Of a DNA stretch of 64,000 bases, positions 26,932 to 34,664 are shown piece by piece; positions within the stretch are counted from its first letter, which is position 1; every line of letters starts with the position of its first letter. The stretch comes from JBPOFY01 sp051252415 (GTDB lineage Bacteria > Verrucomicrobiota > Verrucomicrobiia > Opitutales > Coraliomargaritaceae), in assembly GCA_051252415.1 (NCBI GenBank), contig JBPOGA010000002.1:124001-188000 (forward strand). Reading direction: 5' to 3'. The notes beneath the pieces are model-generated. The model saw only the letters and a list, made by a program, of their open reading frames with translations, did no database searches and had not been told where the DNA came from. Position numbers and translations under genes: made by a program.

Positions 26932-28287
26932 ATGAACGACACACTCCCAATTCAGCCATTCACCCGCACACTTCAGACCAGTGTGGATCTCCCCGGTTCT
27001 AAAAGCATTACAAATCGCGCACTCATTCTCGCCGCACTCGCGGAAGGGCAGACCTATCTCGAAGGAGCACTCTTCAGTCGCGATACGCGTATCATGCTGA
27101 CCGCTCTAAAGGCACTTGGTTTTGAATGTGCTGGCGACGAAACGTCTCAACGCATCACAGTCAAAGGCGAAGGCGGCAAAATACCCGCGCAAGAAGCTGA
27201 TATCCACGTGGGTAATGCTGGCACAGCCGCTCGATTCCTCACTGCATTTCTAGCACTGTCTGAGGGTGGCATCTACAAAATGGATGGCGATCCAGCCATG
27301 CGCACACGCCCTATGTCAGGGCTCATCGATGCACTTGTCGCACTCGATGCTGCAGAATTTGAATTTCACGACCAACCGGACCATTTCCCTTTCACACTCA
27401 AAGCCAAAGGTTACAATGGGGGAACCGCAGATGTGGATGCATCCAGCAGTAGCCAAATTCTCTCTGCCCTCCTGCTCGCCGCTCCGGCAGGCAGCTCACC
27501 CGTTACACTAAATTCTCCAGGAGTTCGCCCATTTTACGTAGCGATCACCCAGAAGCTCCGTGAAGCCTTTGGAGCGGACCCAGTAGAGGCCAATGACGCT
27601 GGCACATACGAACTCACGGCAACTCAATACAAAAGCCCCGGCCACTATGCCATCGAGCCAGATCTGTCTGCGGCCAGTTATTTCCTAGCACTCACCACCA
27701 TTCAAGGCGGCACACTTAAAATCCCCAAAGTCGGCACCGACCCACTCCAAGGCGATGCCCACTTCGTAGACGTGCTCAACCACCATGGCCTGCGTGTCGA
27801 TGCTGAGAATAACGCTTGGACCGCAGCCTGCGCCAATCCCACAGATATCCAACGCGGCCACCGCGAAATTAATTTCAATACCATTTCCGACACCTTCCTC
27901 ACCTACGCAGCAATTTCGCCCCTGCTCGGCGGCTCGGTCCGCATCTGTGGTATTGGGCACACACGCCACCAAGAGACGGATCGTATTGCCGGCATGGCCA
28001 CAGAGCTATCGAAGCTGGGCCAGCTAGTTAAAGAGGAGGAGGACGCCCTCACGATCATGATCAAGCCCAATGAGCTACGCGCACGTGCGCTCAAAGCTCG
28101 CAATGAAGGCACGCTTCTAACTATCGACACCTACGAAGACCACCGTTTTGCGATGAGTTTTGGCATACTCGGCAGTTACGACCTACTTGAAGATGGTCAA
28201 CCTTGGCTCGCGATCAACGACCCAGCATGCTGTGGAAAAACTTTCCCGAATTTCTTTGAAGTGCTCGACACTCTACGCGACGCTTAA
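26932..28287 (+). CDS. aroA: 3-phosphoshikimate 1-carboxyvinyltransferase (EPSP synthase)
   Basis: Sixth step of the shikimate pathway: transfers enolpyruvyl from PEP to shikimate-3-phosphate. 451 residues, the usual size. The phosphate-binding LPGSKSITNRALILAA lies near the N-terminus, NAGTAARFLTAFLA near residue 90, and GDPAMRTRPMSGL, SSSSQILSALLLAAP and GHTRHQETDRIAGM follow in the correct order. The PEP/glyphosate loop reads NAGTAARFL instead of the NAGTAMRPL of E. coli. Immediately upstream of cmk, the common aroA-cmk order. Confidence 0.93.
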   Translation: MNDTLPIQPFTRTLQTSVDLPGSKSITNRALILAALAEGQTYLEGALFSRDTRIMLTALKALGFECAGDETSQRITVKGEGGKIPAQEADIHVGNAGTAARFLTAFLALSEGGIYKMDGDPAMRTRPMSGLIDALVALDAAEFEFHDQPDHFPFTLKAKGYNGGTADVDASSSSQILSALLLAAPAGSSPVTLNSPGVRPFYVAITQKLREAFGADPVEANDAGTYELTATQYKSPGHYAIEPDLSAASYFLALTTIQGGTLKIPKVGTDPLQGDAHFVDVLNHHGLRVDAENNAWTAACANPTDIQRGHREINFNTISDTFLTYAAISPLLGGSVRICGIGHTRHQETDRIAGMATELSKLGQLVKEEEDALTIMIKPNELRARALKARNEGTLLTIDTYEDHRFAMSFGILGSYDLLEDGQPWLAINDPACCGKTFPNFFEVLDTLRDA

Positions 28288-28302
28288 TTCGATCTCCACA
28301 AT

Positions 28303-28965
28303 ATGTCCGAACTTTCCGAATTTAAGATCGTCGCCGTCGATGGCGGTGCCGCAACTGGTAAATCCTCCACTTCTAGAGGGCTATCTGAACGCCTAAACCT
28401 AATGCACGTCGATACCGGCGCGCATTACCGCACTCTCACATACGCACTCATACGTGCTGGAGCCAGCGTAGAGGAACCTGCGACCATTCCTGAACTATTG
28501 GAGACCCTCGATTTAAGCACACAAATAGATGGCCGCAGCGCACGCTTAGGTATAAATAGCGTCGTCCCAGCAGATGCGGAGCTTCGCTCAGCGGAGGTAA
28601 ACGCGCAGGTCTCAAAGTTTGCAGCCATCGAAATTGTTCGCGAGAAACTCTTTAATTACCAGCGCTCATTGGCCGACCTCGCCCGTGAGCGTAACTACGC
28701 AGGTCTCATCATGGAAGGCCGCGATATCGGTTCCGTCATTTTCCCAGATGCGGACCATCGCTTTTTCCTCCATGCCGACGAAGCGACGCGTGCCGCACGA
28801 CGCGCGAATGAAGGCCAGACCGACTCGATTGCTGCCCGCGATAAGATGGACACCACTCGTAAAGCTGCACCTCTGGTCTGCCCCGAAGGAGCCACTCAGG
28901 TCGACACTGGACCGCTCACACTTGAAGAAGTCATCTGCAAAATCGCAGACCTCATTAATTCCTAG
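28303..28965 (+). CDS. cmk: Cytidylate kinase
   Basis: Phosphorylates CMP and dCMP with ATP. 220 residues. The P-loop reads DGGAATGKSS (usually DGPAGSGKS), followed by VDTGAHYRTLT, LIMEGRDIGSVIFPDA and the LID region with RRANEGQTDSIAARDKMD and RKAAPL. All catalytic landmarks of bacterial CMP kinases are in order, though the P-loop is atypical at two positions. It starts 15 bases after aroA and stops nine bases before the plsC ATG, so translation is probably coupled. Confidence 0.9.
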   Translation: MSELSEFKIVAVDGGAATGKSSTSRGLSERLNLMHVDTGAHYRTLTYALIRAGASVEEPATIPELLETLDLSTQIDGRSARLGINSVVPADAELRSAEVNAQVSKFAAIEIVREKLFNYQRSLADLARERNYAGLIMEGRDIGSVIFPDADHRFFLHADEATRAARRANEGQTDSIAARDKMDTTRKAAPLVCPEGATQVDTGPLTLEEVICKIADLINS

Positions 28966-28974
28966 TTTCTTTTG

Positions 28975-29616
28975 ATGCGCCCAAAAATTCCGACATTCTA
29001 TAACTACGTCCGCATTCTATCGGATTGGTTTTTTAGCAATTTCTATGACTTTGGAACCTCAGGGGTGTCTAAAGTCCCGCTTCAAGGCAGTGTCATCTTT
29101 GCCGCGAATCACGTCAGCTTCTTCGACCCGCCCGCTATTGGCTGCCAAGTCCATAGGCACATCAACTACTTTGCCCGAGACACCCTATTTAAAGGTAATC
29201 TCGGTAAGGCTCTCTATAAATTAGAAGCCATACCAGTCGCTCGTGAACAAGCCGATATCGCTTCCCTCAAAGCCATTTTCCGCGCACTCAAAAACAATGG
29301 CGCCATCGCCATTTATCCAGAAGGCACCCGCTCTGTAGACGGCCAACTCGCCGAACCAAAGCCCGGGGCTGGTATGATTGCCTGCAAATCGCGTGCGACC
29401 GTCGTGCCCACTCGACTCTTTGGCACCTACGAGGTATTTGGCCGCAGCGACAAACTTCCAAAGCTCGGCGGCGCGATGCACATTGTGTATGGCAAGCCAA
29501 TGACAACCGCCGAAATCGATCCTGGCAAGGAGCACCCCGAGCGCTACCTCGAAGCCTCGCGCCGCATCATGGAGCGCATTACAGCGCTAGAAGCGCCTAA
29601 ATACGCAATCATCTAA
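28975..29616 (+). CDS. plsC: 1-acyl-sn-glycerol-3-phosphate acyltransferase (PlsC family)
   Basis: Membrane-associated acyltransferase making phosphatidic acid. 213 residues from the ATG at 28975; a TTG three bases earlier would add one residue. The HX4D motif is NHVSFFDPPAIG, motif II FARDTLFKGNLGKALY, motif III IAIYPEGTRSVDG and motif IV VVPTRLFGTYEVF. Its position after cmk is a familiar order in several phyla. The TAA stop lies inside one arm of a 10-bp inverted repeat that flanks the next gene. Confidence 0.9.
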   Translation: MRPKIPTFYNYVRILSDWFFSNFYDFGTSGVSKVPLQGSVIFAANHVSFFDPPAIGCQVHRHINYFARDTLFKGNLGKALYKLEAIPVAREQADIASLKAIFRALKNNGAIAIYPEGTRSVDGQLAEPKPGAGMIACKSRATVVPTRLFGTYEVFGRSDKLPKLGGAMHIVYGKPMTTAEIDPGKEHPERYLEASRRIMERITALEAPKYAII

Positions 29617-29623
29617 TGGCTAA
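29614..29623. repeat. Left arm of inverted repeat flanking the four-helix-bundle gene
   Basis: TAATGGCTAA at 29614-29623 is the exact reverse complement of TTAGCCATTA at 30001-30010. The arms enclose the four-helix-bundle gene completely, and further AATGG/AGCCATT copies sit just inside and outside. It looks like the boundary of an inserted cassette. Confidence 0.55.
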
Positions 29624-29629
29624 TAGGTA

Positions 29630-29986
29630 ATGGATAAACTTAAGGACTTCACAGAAATGAAAGTCTGGCAAGATGCTCAAGGTCTCGCAGTAATCGTCTA
29701 TACAGACTTTGCCTCAAACAAGGATTATTCATTCAATGATCAGATCAAAAGGGCTGCTGTTTCTATTTCGAATAATATCGCTGAAGGTGCCGAACGCAGC
29801 ACTCCAACAGAATTTTCACGATTCTTAGATATCGCCAAAGGCTCGACAGGTGAAGTCCGAAGCATGTATTTGCTCGCAGCACGGCTAAATTTCATTTCAA
29901 CAGACAAGGTAACAGAGAGGATCGAACTTTGTATCGAAATTTCGAAACAACTCGCAGGTTTTGCGAAGTATCTGCGCGATAAATAA
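29630..29986 (+). CDS. Four-helix-bundle protein (S23/IVS-type family)
   Basis: 118 residues, all helical. The N-terminus DFTEMKVWQDAQGLAVIVY and the central QIKRAAVSISNNIAEGAER with STPTEFSRFLDIAKGS are the hallmark of the family of four-helix-bundle proteins first known from intervening sequences in 23S rRNA genes and related to the Avd accessory protein of diversity-generating retroelements. No reverse transcriptase is nearby. Members form pentameric barrels; their cellular role is unsettled. Here it interrupts a housekeeping run between plsC and purM and is bracketed by a 10-bp inverted repeat, consistent with a mobile cassette (inference). Confidence 0.9.
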   Translation: MDKLKDFTEMKVWQDAQGLAVIVYTDFASNKDYSFNDQIKRAAVSISNNIAEGAERSTPTEFSRFLDIAKGSTGEVRSMYLLAARLNFISTDKVTERIELCIEISKQLAGFAKYLRDK

Positions 29987-30000
29987 TTTTAACATACCAT

Positions 30001-30010
30001 TTAGCCATTA
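30001..30010. repeat. Right arm of inverted repeat flanking the four-helix-bundle gene
   Basis: TTAGCCATTA, the exact reverse complement of 29614-29623. It lies 10 bases before the purM ATG and probably occupies its ribosome-binding region. Confidence 0.55.
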
Positions 30011-30020
30011 TTCATTAGCT

Positions 30021-31217
30021 ATGAGCCATTCAAGTGATCGCTACGCCCAACGAGGCGTCTCCTCTTCCAAATCCGAAGTTCACGCTGTCGTGGACAAGCT
30101 CGACCGCGGCGTATTCCCCGGTGCGTTCTGTAAAATCGGCTCCGATATTCTGACAGGAAACGCTGACAAGTGTAATATCATCCACTCCGATGGATCTGGC
30201 ACCAAGAGCACACTCGCCTATCTGCACTACAAAGAAACTGGCGATCCTAAAGGCTTCCGCAAGACTGCACAAGACAGCCTCGTGATGAACATCGACGACC
30301 TCCTTTGCGTGGGCGCGATTGATGGCATCCTCATCTCAAGCACGGTTAACCGCAACGCACGTGCAATTCCAGCCGAAGCACTAGGCCAACTTATTTCTGG
30401 CACCGAGGATTTCCTCGCAACCCTCCGCGAGTATGGTGTCGGCGTTCACAGCGGTGGCGGCGAAACAGCCGACGTCGGTGACCTCACTGGCACCGTCACA
30501 GTCGACTCTTGCGCAGTGGTCGTCATGGATCGCAGTGATGTCGTTGATAATGCCAACATCAAGCCGGGCCTCGTCATCGTCGGCCTCGCCTCTTCTGGGC
30601 AAGCCACTTACGAAACCTTTGAAAACTCTGGAATCGGCAGCAACGGTCTGACCAGCGCACGTCACGATTTGCTCAGCCCTTACTACTTAGAGAAGTATCC
30701 CGAAACGGTCGACCTCACGACAGACAAGCAATACCTTTACTGCGGTCCTTACAAAATGAGCGACCCACTCCCCGACTCCACAATGACAGTCGGCGACGCA
30801 CTCCTCAGCCCAACGCGCACTTACGCGCCGATCATCAAGCAACTCTTAACCGAGAATCGCGATGAAATCTACGGCATGGTGCACTGCTCTGGTGGAGGTC
30901 AAACCAAGTGCATCCGCTTCGGCACAGGTGTGCACCACATCAAGGACAACTTCCTGCCAATCCCGCCGATCTTCAAAGCGATCCAAAAGGCAAGTGGCAC
31001 AAGCGACGAAGAAATGTTCCGCGTCTACAACATGGGGCATCGCATGGACATCTACTGCGAACCCGAAGCAGCGGCTGGCATTATCGCCAAGAGTGAAGCA
31101 TTCGGCATCCCTGCACAAATCGTAGGACGCACCGAAGCGACTCAACGTGAAGACGGTCAAAACCACGTGACCATCAAGCACGAAGGCAAGACGCTCACCT
31201 ACGAGATTCAGCACTAG
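30021..31217 (+). CDS. purM: Phosphoribosylformylglycinamidine cyclo-ligase (AIR synthase)
   Basis: Fifth step of purine synthesis, ATP-dependent ring closure of FGAM to AIR. The start was set at the ATG at 30021 (MSHSSDRYAQRGVSS); the in-frame upstream part reads through the inverted-repeat region. 398 residues, longer than the approximately 345 of E. coli PurM and similar to the long form of Bacteroidetes and Verrucomicrobiota. Recognisable segments are SDGSGTKSTLAYL, MNIDDLLCVGA, HSGGGETADVGD, GLASSGQATYETF and MVHCSGGGQTKC. The PurM/SelD ATP-binding fold is complete. Confidence 0.9.
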   Translation: MSHSSDRYAQRGVSSSKSEVHAVVDKLDRGVFPGAFCKIGSDILTGNADKCNIIHSDGSGTKSTLAYLHYKETGDPKGFRKTAQDSLVMNIDDLLCVGAIDGILISSTVNRNARAIPAEALGQLISGTEDFLATLREYGVGVHSGGGETADVGDLTGTVTVDSCAVVVMDRSDVVDNANIKPGLVIVGLASSGQATYETFENSGIGSNGLTSARHDLLSPYYLEKYPETVDLTTDKQYLYCGPYKMSDPLPDSTMTVGDALLSPTRTYAPIIKQLLTENRDEIYGMVHCSGGGQTKCIRFGTGVHHIKDNFLPIPPIFKAIQKASGTSDEEMFRVYNMGHRMDIYCEPEAAAGIIAKSEAFGIPAQIVGRTEATQREDGQNHVTIKHEGKTLTYEIQH

Positions 31218-31240
31218 ACTCACCCGCGTCTTCTAAGACC

Positions 31241-31624
31241 GTGCTTTCACGTTTCCGTAAAACCCTGTTATTGCTGCTGTGCTGCTGGCTCCTCACTGGA
31301 CCACAGTTGCTCCTGCAATTGGGTGCGTGGAGCTGGATGATCACAAGCTACTCGCAAGAAAGCACCCTTCAACAAGCTTTCAAAGAAACCTTTGGTGGCG
31401 AACGCCCTTGCGATCTGTGTAAGATCATCCAAGCGGTTGACGAGACTGAACAAGACGCACCACTAAATACGAATGAGTCGAGCAAGCTCGTGCTAATGCT
31501 CGGGCTAGCAAAGCCAATTTACATCTCAGCACCGAGCCCCCGTTTTGAGGCTCAAACGTGCATTGAATGGAAGCCCGAGAGCGCACACTGTGCGGTGCCC
31601 ACTCCGCCACCGCGATTGGCCTAG
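31241..31624 (+). CDS. Small membrane-anchored or secreted protein with a CxxC motif, function unknown
   Basis: 127 residues from a GTG start. A basic N-terminus is followed by a long hydrophobic segment (about residues 8-36) that may be an uncleaved anchor. Next come a helical stretch and GGERPCDLCKIIQAV, with a Cys-x2-Cys pair around residue 60. The C-terminus has one more cysteine pair (TCIEW, HCAVP) and a Pro-rich end. I recall small proteins of this shape, with the C-x-L-C motif, next to outer-membrane metal-related proteins in other genomes, and the next gene here is His/Met-rich. A role in periplasmic metal handling is a guess. It begins 23 bases after purM. Confidence 0.6.
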   Translation: MLSRFRKTLLLLLCCWLLTGPQLLLQLGAWSWMITSYSQESTLQQAFKETFGGERPCDLCKIIQAVDETEQDAPLNTNESSKLVLMLGLAKPIYISAPSPRFEAQTCIEWKPESAHCAVPTPPPRLA

Positions 31625-31822
31625 AAGCCCCGAAACTAGTTTAGCCTACGGGCTCATTGGTAGCGCAGGCGCGTCCCGCGCCGCATGGATGCTAGAAATG
31701 CCCTGCAAACACGACGCAGTGCGCACCGAGACGGTGCTAAGCTACCCAATTACTTTCGATCTAGATATTGAAAGCTCTTCCAATTGCAATCTGGGCAAAC
31801 GCGTGCCCACACAACACATACA

Positions 31823-32923
31823 ATGCACACTTTTACAAAAACACTACTTACACTTTCACTCACTGCAGCCACCACGGTCCAAGCCCAGCCAGCATTTAGT
31901 TGCTGTGCCACTAGCGAAGACCATGTCGGCCGCCCCGACGATCACGCACCTATCTCCGTGATGGGTGACCACACACATGCCAAAGATGGCTGGATGGTCT
32001 CCTATCGCTACATGCAAATGAATATGGATGGCATGCGCCACGGCACCGATCGTGTATCTTCGAGCGACGTCTTATCCGATGGCTATACAGTCACACCTGA
32101 AAGCATGACAATGGACATGCACATGTTCGGCCTCATGTATGCCCCCACCGATAAGCTCACACTGATGCTCATGGGTAACTACACTGAGATCGAAATGGAT
32201 CACCGCATCAATCCAGGTGCACCAGCGATGTTATTCAACGTAGTTGGTGGTGACACCTTCACCACAGAAACCAGCGGCTTCGGCGATTTAAAGCTCGGCG
32301 GCCTCTACCGCTTCTTCCTCGAAGGAAACAAGAAAGCACACGCAGGCCTCAGCCTCAGCTTACCAACTGGATCGATCGACGAAAAAGACAACACACCGAA
32401 ACCAGGCATGCCGCCAAGTTTCCCCAAGCAGCAACTCCCTGCGCCGATGCAACTCGGCTCTGGCACATACGACTTGCTCCCCTCGCTCACATTCGTGCAG
32501 CAATTCGACAACTGGTCCTACGGCGCACAAGCCAATGCAGTCATTCGCCTCGAAAGTGAAAACGATCACGGCTACCGCCTCGGCAACGTCTTCGGCCTAA
32601 CCACATGGGCTGGTTATAATCTCAACGAATGGATCGGGCTCAACACTGGCCTCAACTACACCTACACCAGCAAACTCAAAGGTGATCAAGACAACATCGG
32701 CCTGGTTGGACCTGCAGGCAAATCAGTGACCACCGCCTACAACGACAACTACGGCGGTGAACGCGTCGACGCCATCTTCGGCATCAACCTCTACGTGCCC
32801 AAAGGTCCGCTTAAGGGCCAACGTATCGCGATCGATGTGCGTTTGCCACTCTGGCAAGACTTGAACGGCTATCAGCTCGAAACCGATTCAGTCGTTACAA
32901 TCGGTTGGCAGATGGCTTTCTAA
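31823..32923 (+). CDS. Outer-membrane beta-barrel-type protein, His/Met-rich N-terminus
   Basis: 366 residues from the ATG at 31823 (MHTFTKTLLTLSLTAATTVQ). The signal peptide is followed by AQAQPAF and a mature N-terminus rich in His, Met, Cys and Asp (GDHTHAKDGWMVSY, MQMNMDGMRHGT). The rest shows alternating aromatic/polar strands separated by Gly/Asn/Asp turns and ends in WQMAF with a terminal Phe, typical of outer-membrane barrels. It resembles proteins annotated generically as transporters (phenol-degradation MetA-like barrels). The His/Met content suggests metal (copper-type) binding, but that is inference. The upstream frame from 31784 lacks a signal peptide start. Confidence 0.68.
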   Translation: MHTFTKTLLTLSLTAATTVQAQPAFSCCATSEDHVGRPDDHAPISVMGDHTHAKDGWMVSYRYMQMNMDGMRHGTDRVSSSDVLSDGYTVTPESMTMDMHMFGLMYAPTDKLTLMLMGNYTEIEMDHRINPGAPAMLFNVVGGDTFTTETSGFGDLKLGGLYRFFLEGNKKAHAGLSLSLPTGSIDEKDNTPKPGMPPSFPKQQLPAPMQLGSGTYDLLPSLTFVQQFDNWSYGAQANAVIRLESENDHGYRLGNVFGLTTWAGYNLNEWIGLNTGLNYTYTSKLKGDQDNIGLVGPAGKSVTTAYNDNYGGERVDAIFGINLYVPKGPLKGQRIAIDVRLPLWQDLNGYQLETDSVVTIGWQMAF

Positions 32924-33290
32924 ACCCATTCTACTCATGTAGCCCATATCCTACATGACACGTCCAAGCAACAGCTAGCCAGCGCACTTATCTCAACAGA
33001 TTCTCACGCACTAGTTGTTGCTTGTCGTGGCGACCAAATATCGAAAAAAGGTGCCTAGGTTGGACAATGCCAGCTCTCCATATCAAAAGTCAGAATTGGC
33101 TAAGTTTGGGCGATAGGCACAGTGCGTAAGCGTATTGCCGACTTCATTTTTCTCTTTTTTTCAAACAATTGTTTGAAAAAAGAGAAAAATTGACGAGTAT
33201 AGACTCAAATGAGTCCGATCGTTCACAAACACCGTAACTTTAATCGTCCAACGACTATCAATTAGTCTGGCCCGTATACTCGAACTTATC
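32924..33290. other. Intergenic stretch with two inverted repeats
   Basis: About 367 bases between the outer-membrane protein gene and the RND efflux operon. CATGTAG / CTACATG (32936-32957, eight-base loop) lies just after the upstream stop and may aid 3' end formation. A second, longer palindrome at 33146-33190 is listed separately. No gene was found. The efflux operon promoter must lie in the last 100 bases, where a TTGACG hexamer at 33190-33195 has no convincing -10 partner at the right spacing. Confidence 0.5.
33146..33190. promoter_or_regulatory. Long near-perfect palindrome upstream of the RND efflux operon
   Basis: Symmetric around CAAACAATTGTTTG (33162-33175) and extended on both sides by T-rich/A-rich arms with a CTC/GAG step, with one extra T on the left arm. 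Total span about 45 bases, roughly 100 bases before the start of the TolC-like gene. No U-run follows on either strand, so it is not a standard terminator. A dyad with an ACAATTGT centre resembles TetR-type operators, which often control RND pumps, yet no regulator gene is adjacent. A regulatory role is inferred. Confidence 0.45.
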
Positions 33291-34652
33291 ATGACGATTA
33301 AATATCTAGCTATTACTGCACTACTCACACTGACAAGCTGCACAAGCATTCCTGAAAAGCGGGCAGAAAGAGCAGAATCAGCAACCGAACTGCCAGCTAG
33401 CTATAGCGCCGAAGTCTTCCCCGAACTCAAAATTGTCGACTCATTGCTCGACCTCTTCGATGACGCAGAGGTCAATCGATACACACAGCTCGCACTCGAA
33501 AATAACCCAAACCTACTTCGCATGTATGCACAGATGGAAGAAGCGGGATTTAATTTTCAGAAAACACGCGGCAGCCTATTTCCCTCACTATCAGGTAATG
33601 GTGCAGCCACAAAATCTGGTTCGAGTGCTAGTTCTACTAGCAACACATACTCCGCGAGTCTCGACGCACGCTGGGAAGTCGACATTTGGGGTGAGCTGCG
33701 CAACCGAACTAAAGCCTCGAAGGCCGACCTCGCCACAGCCGAGGCCAACTACGAAGCATTTCGCCAATCACTAGCCGCCCAAACTATGCAAAGCTGGTTT
33801 GAGCTAGTAGCGGCGACACAGCTTCTCGACCTTGCCGAGCGCCAACTCAAAAGCTTCGAGTCGACTCACCGCCTCGTCGAACGGCGCTACGAAAGTGGCA
33901 CCGCCAGCAGCACCGAAGTTGATCTAGCACATACCGATGCTGCCAGTTCTAGGGCAGACTACGAATCGCGAAAAAACAATCGCGACCAAGTTGCTAGAAC
34001 ACTCAAAGCATTGATTGGTCACTATCCAGACGCAGCCATCGAAGCTGGGCTCAACTGGCCGAAGCTAAATCGCACTGTGCCAAGTGATCTCCCCTCCGAA
34101 CTCTTACTCGCACGTCCAGATATTATTGCCGCCTATCAGAGCATTCGGGCTAGCGATGCACGCGCCAGAGCGGCTTATGCGGACCTGTTTCCCTCCTTCA
34201 CTCTCACAGCCAGTGGCGGTCGTAGCTCCGACACGCTTTCCGACCTCGGTCGCAGTGCTTTTGATGTGTGGTCGCTAGCAGGGCAAGTCGCTGCACCCAT
34301 CTTTGAAGGTGGCAGCCGACGCGCAGAAGTCGGCGCAGCGGACCAACGCGCAGAGCAAGCATACCAAAACTATCGAAGCGTCGTGCTCAACAGCTTTCGC
34401 GAAGTGGAAAATGCCCTCAACTCCGAGAGCTATTTGGCTCGCGAAGAAAGCCAGCGTCTCATCGCACTCGATGCCGCCCGTCGTGCTGAGGCCAAGAGTC
34501 AGCGTGACTACGAATCAGGCCTCATCGAACTACTCGACCTGCTCACCGCACAACGCCGCGTCTATAATATTGAAACACAAACCATCAATCTACGCCAAGC
34601 GCGCCTCAGCAACCGTGTAAGTCTCGCGCTGGCTCTCGGCACCGGAATTTAA
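33291..34652 (+). CDS. Outer-membrane efflux lipoprotein, NodT/TolC family
   Basis: 453 residues; outer-membrane channel of a tripartite pump. The N-terminus ends in the lipobox LTSC, so it is a lipoprotein, as in OprM/NodT-type channels. Two copies of the outer-membrane efflux repeat are present: the first around LDARWEVDIWGELRNRTKAS, the second around DVWSLAGQVAAPIFEGGSRR, which contains the conserved P-I-F-x-G-G. LLARPDIIAAYQSIRASDAR (about residue 270) is also diagnostic. First gene of a three-gene operon with a 12-base gap to the adaptor gene. Confidence 0.9.
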   Translation: MTIKYLAITALLTLTSCTSIPEKRAERAESATELPASYSAEVFPELKIVDSLLDLFDDAEVNRYTQLALENNPNLLRMYAQMEEAGFNFQKTRGSLFPSLSGNGAATKSGSSASSTSNTYSASLDARWEVDIWGELRNRTKASKADLATAEANYEAFRQSLAAQTMQSWFELVAATQLLDLAERQLKSFESTHRLVERRYESGTASSTEVDLAHTDAASSRADYESRKNNRDQVARTLKALIGHYPDAAIEAGLNWPKLNRTVPSDLPSELLLARPDIIAAYQSIRASDARARAAYADLFPSFTLTASGGRSSDTLSDLGRSAFDVWSLAGQVAAPIFEGGSRRAEVGAADQRAEQAYQNYRSVVLNSFREVENALNSESYLAREESQRLIALDAARRAEAKSQRDYESGLIELLDLLTAQRRVYNIETQTINLRQARLSNRVSLALALGTGI

Positions 34653-34664
34653 ACAACCATTAGC

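Noticed and set aside
29630..29986. Possible diversity-generating retroelement because of the Avd-like protein
   Set aside because: No reverse transcriptase, template repeat or variable repeat is visible in the neighbourhood.
30030..31223. Several antisense frames over purM
   Set aside because: Products are shadow translations without motifs, and purM itself is fully supported.
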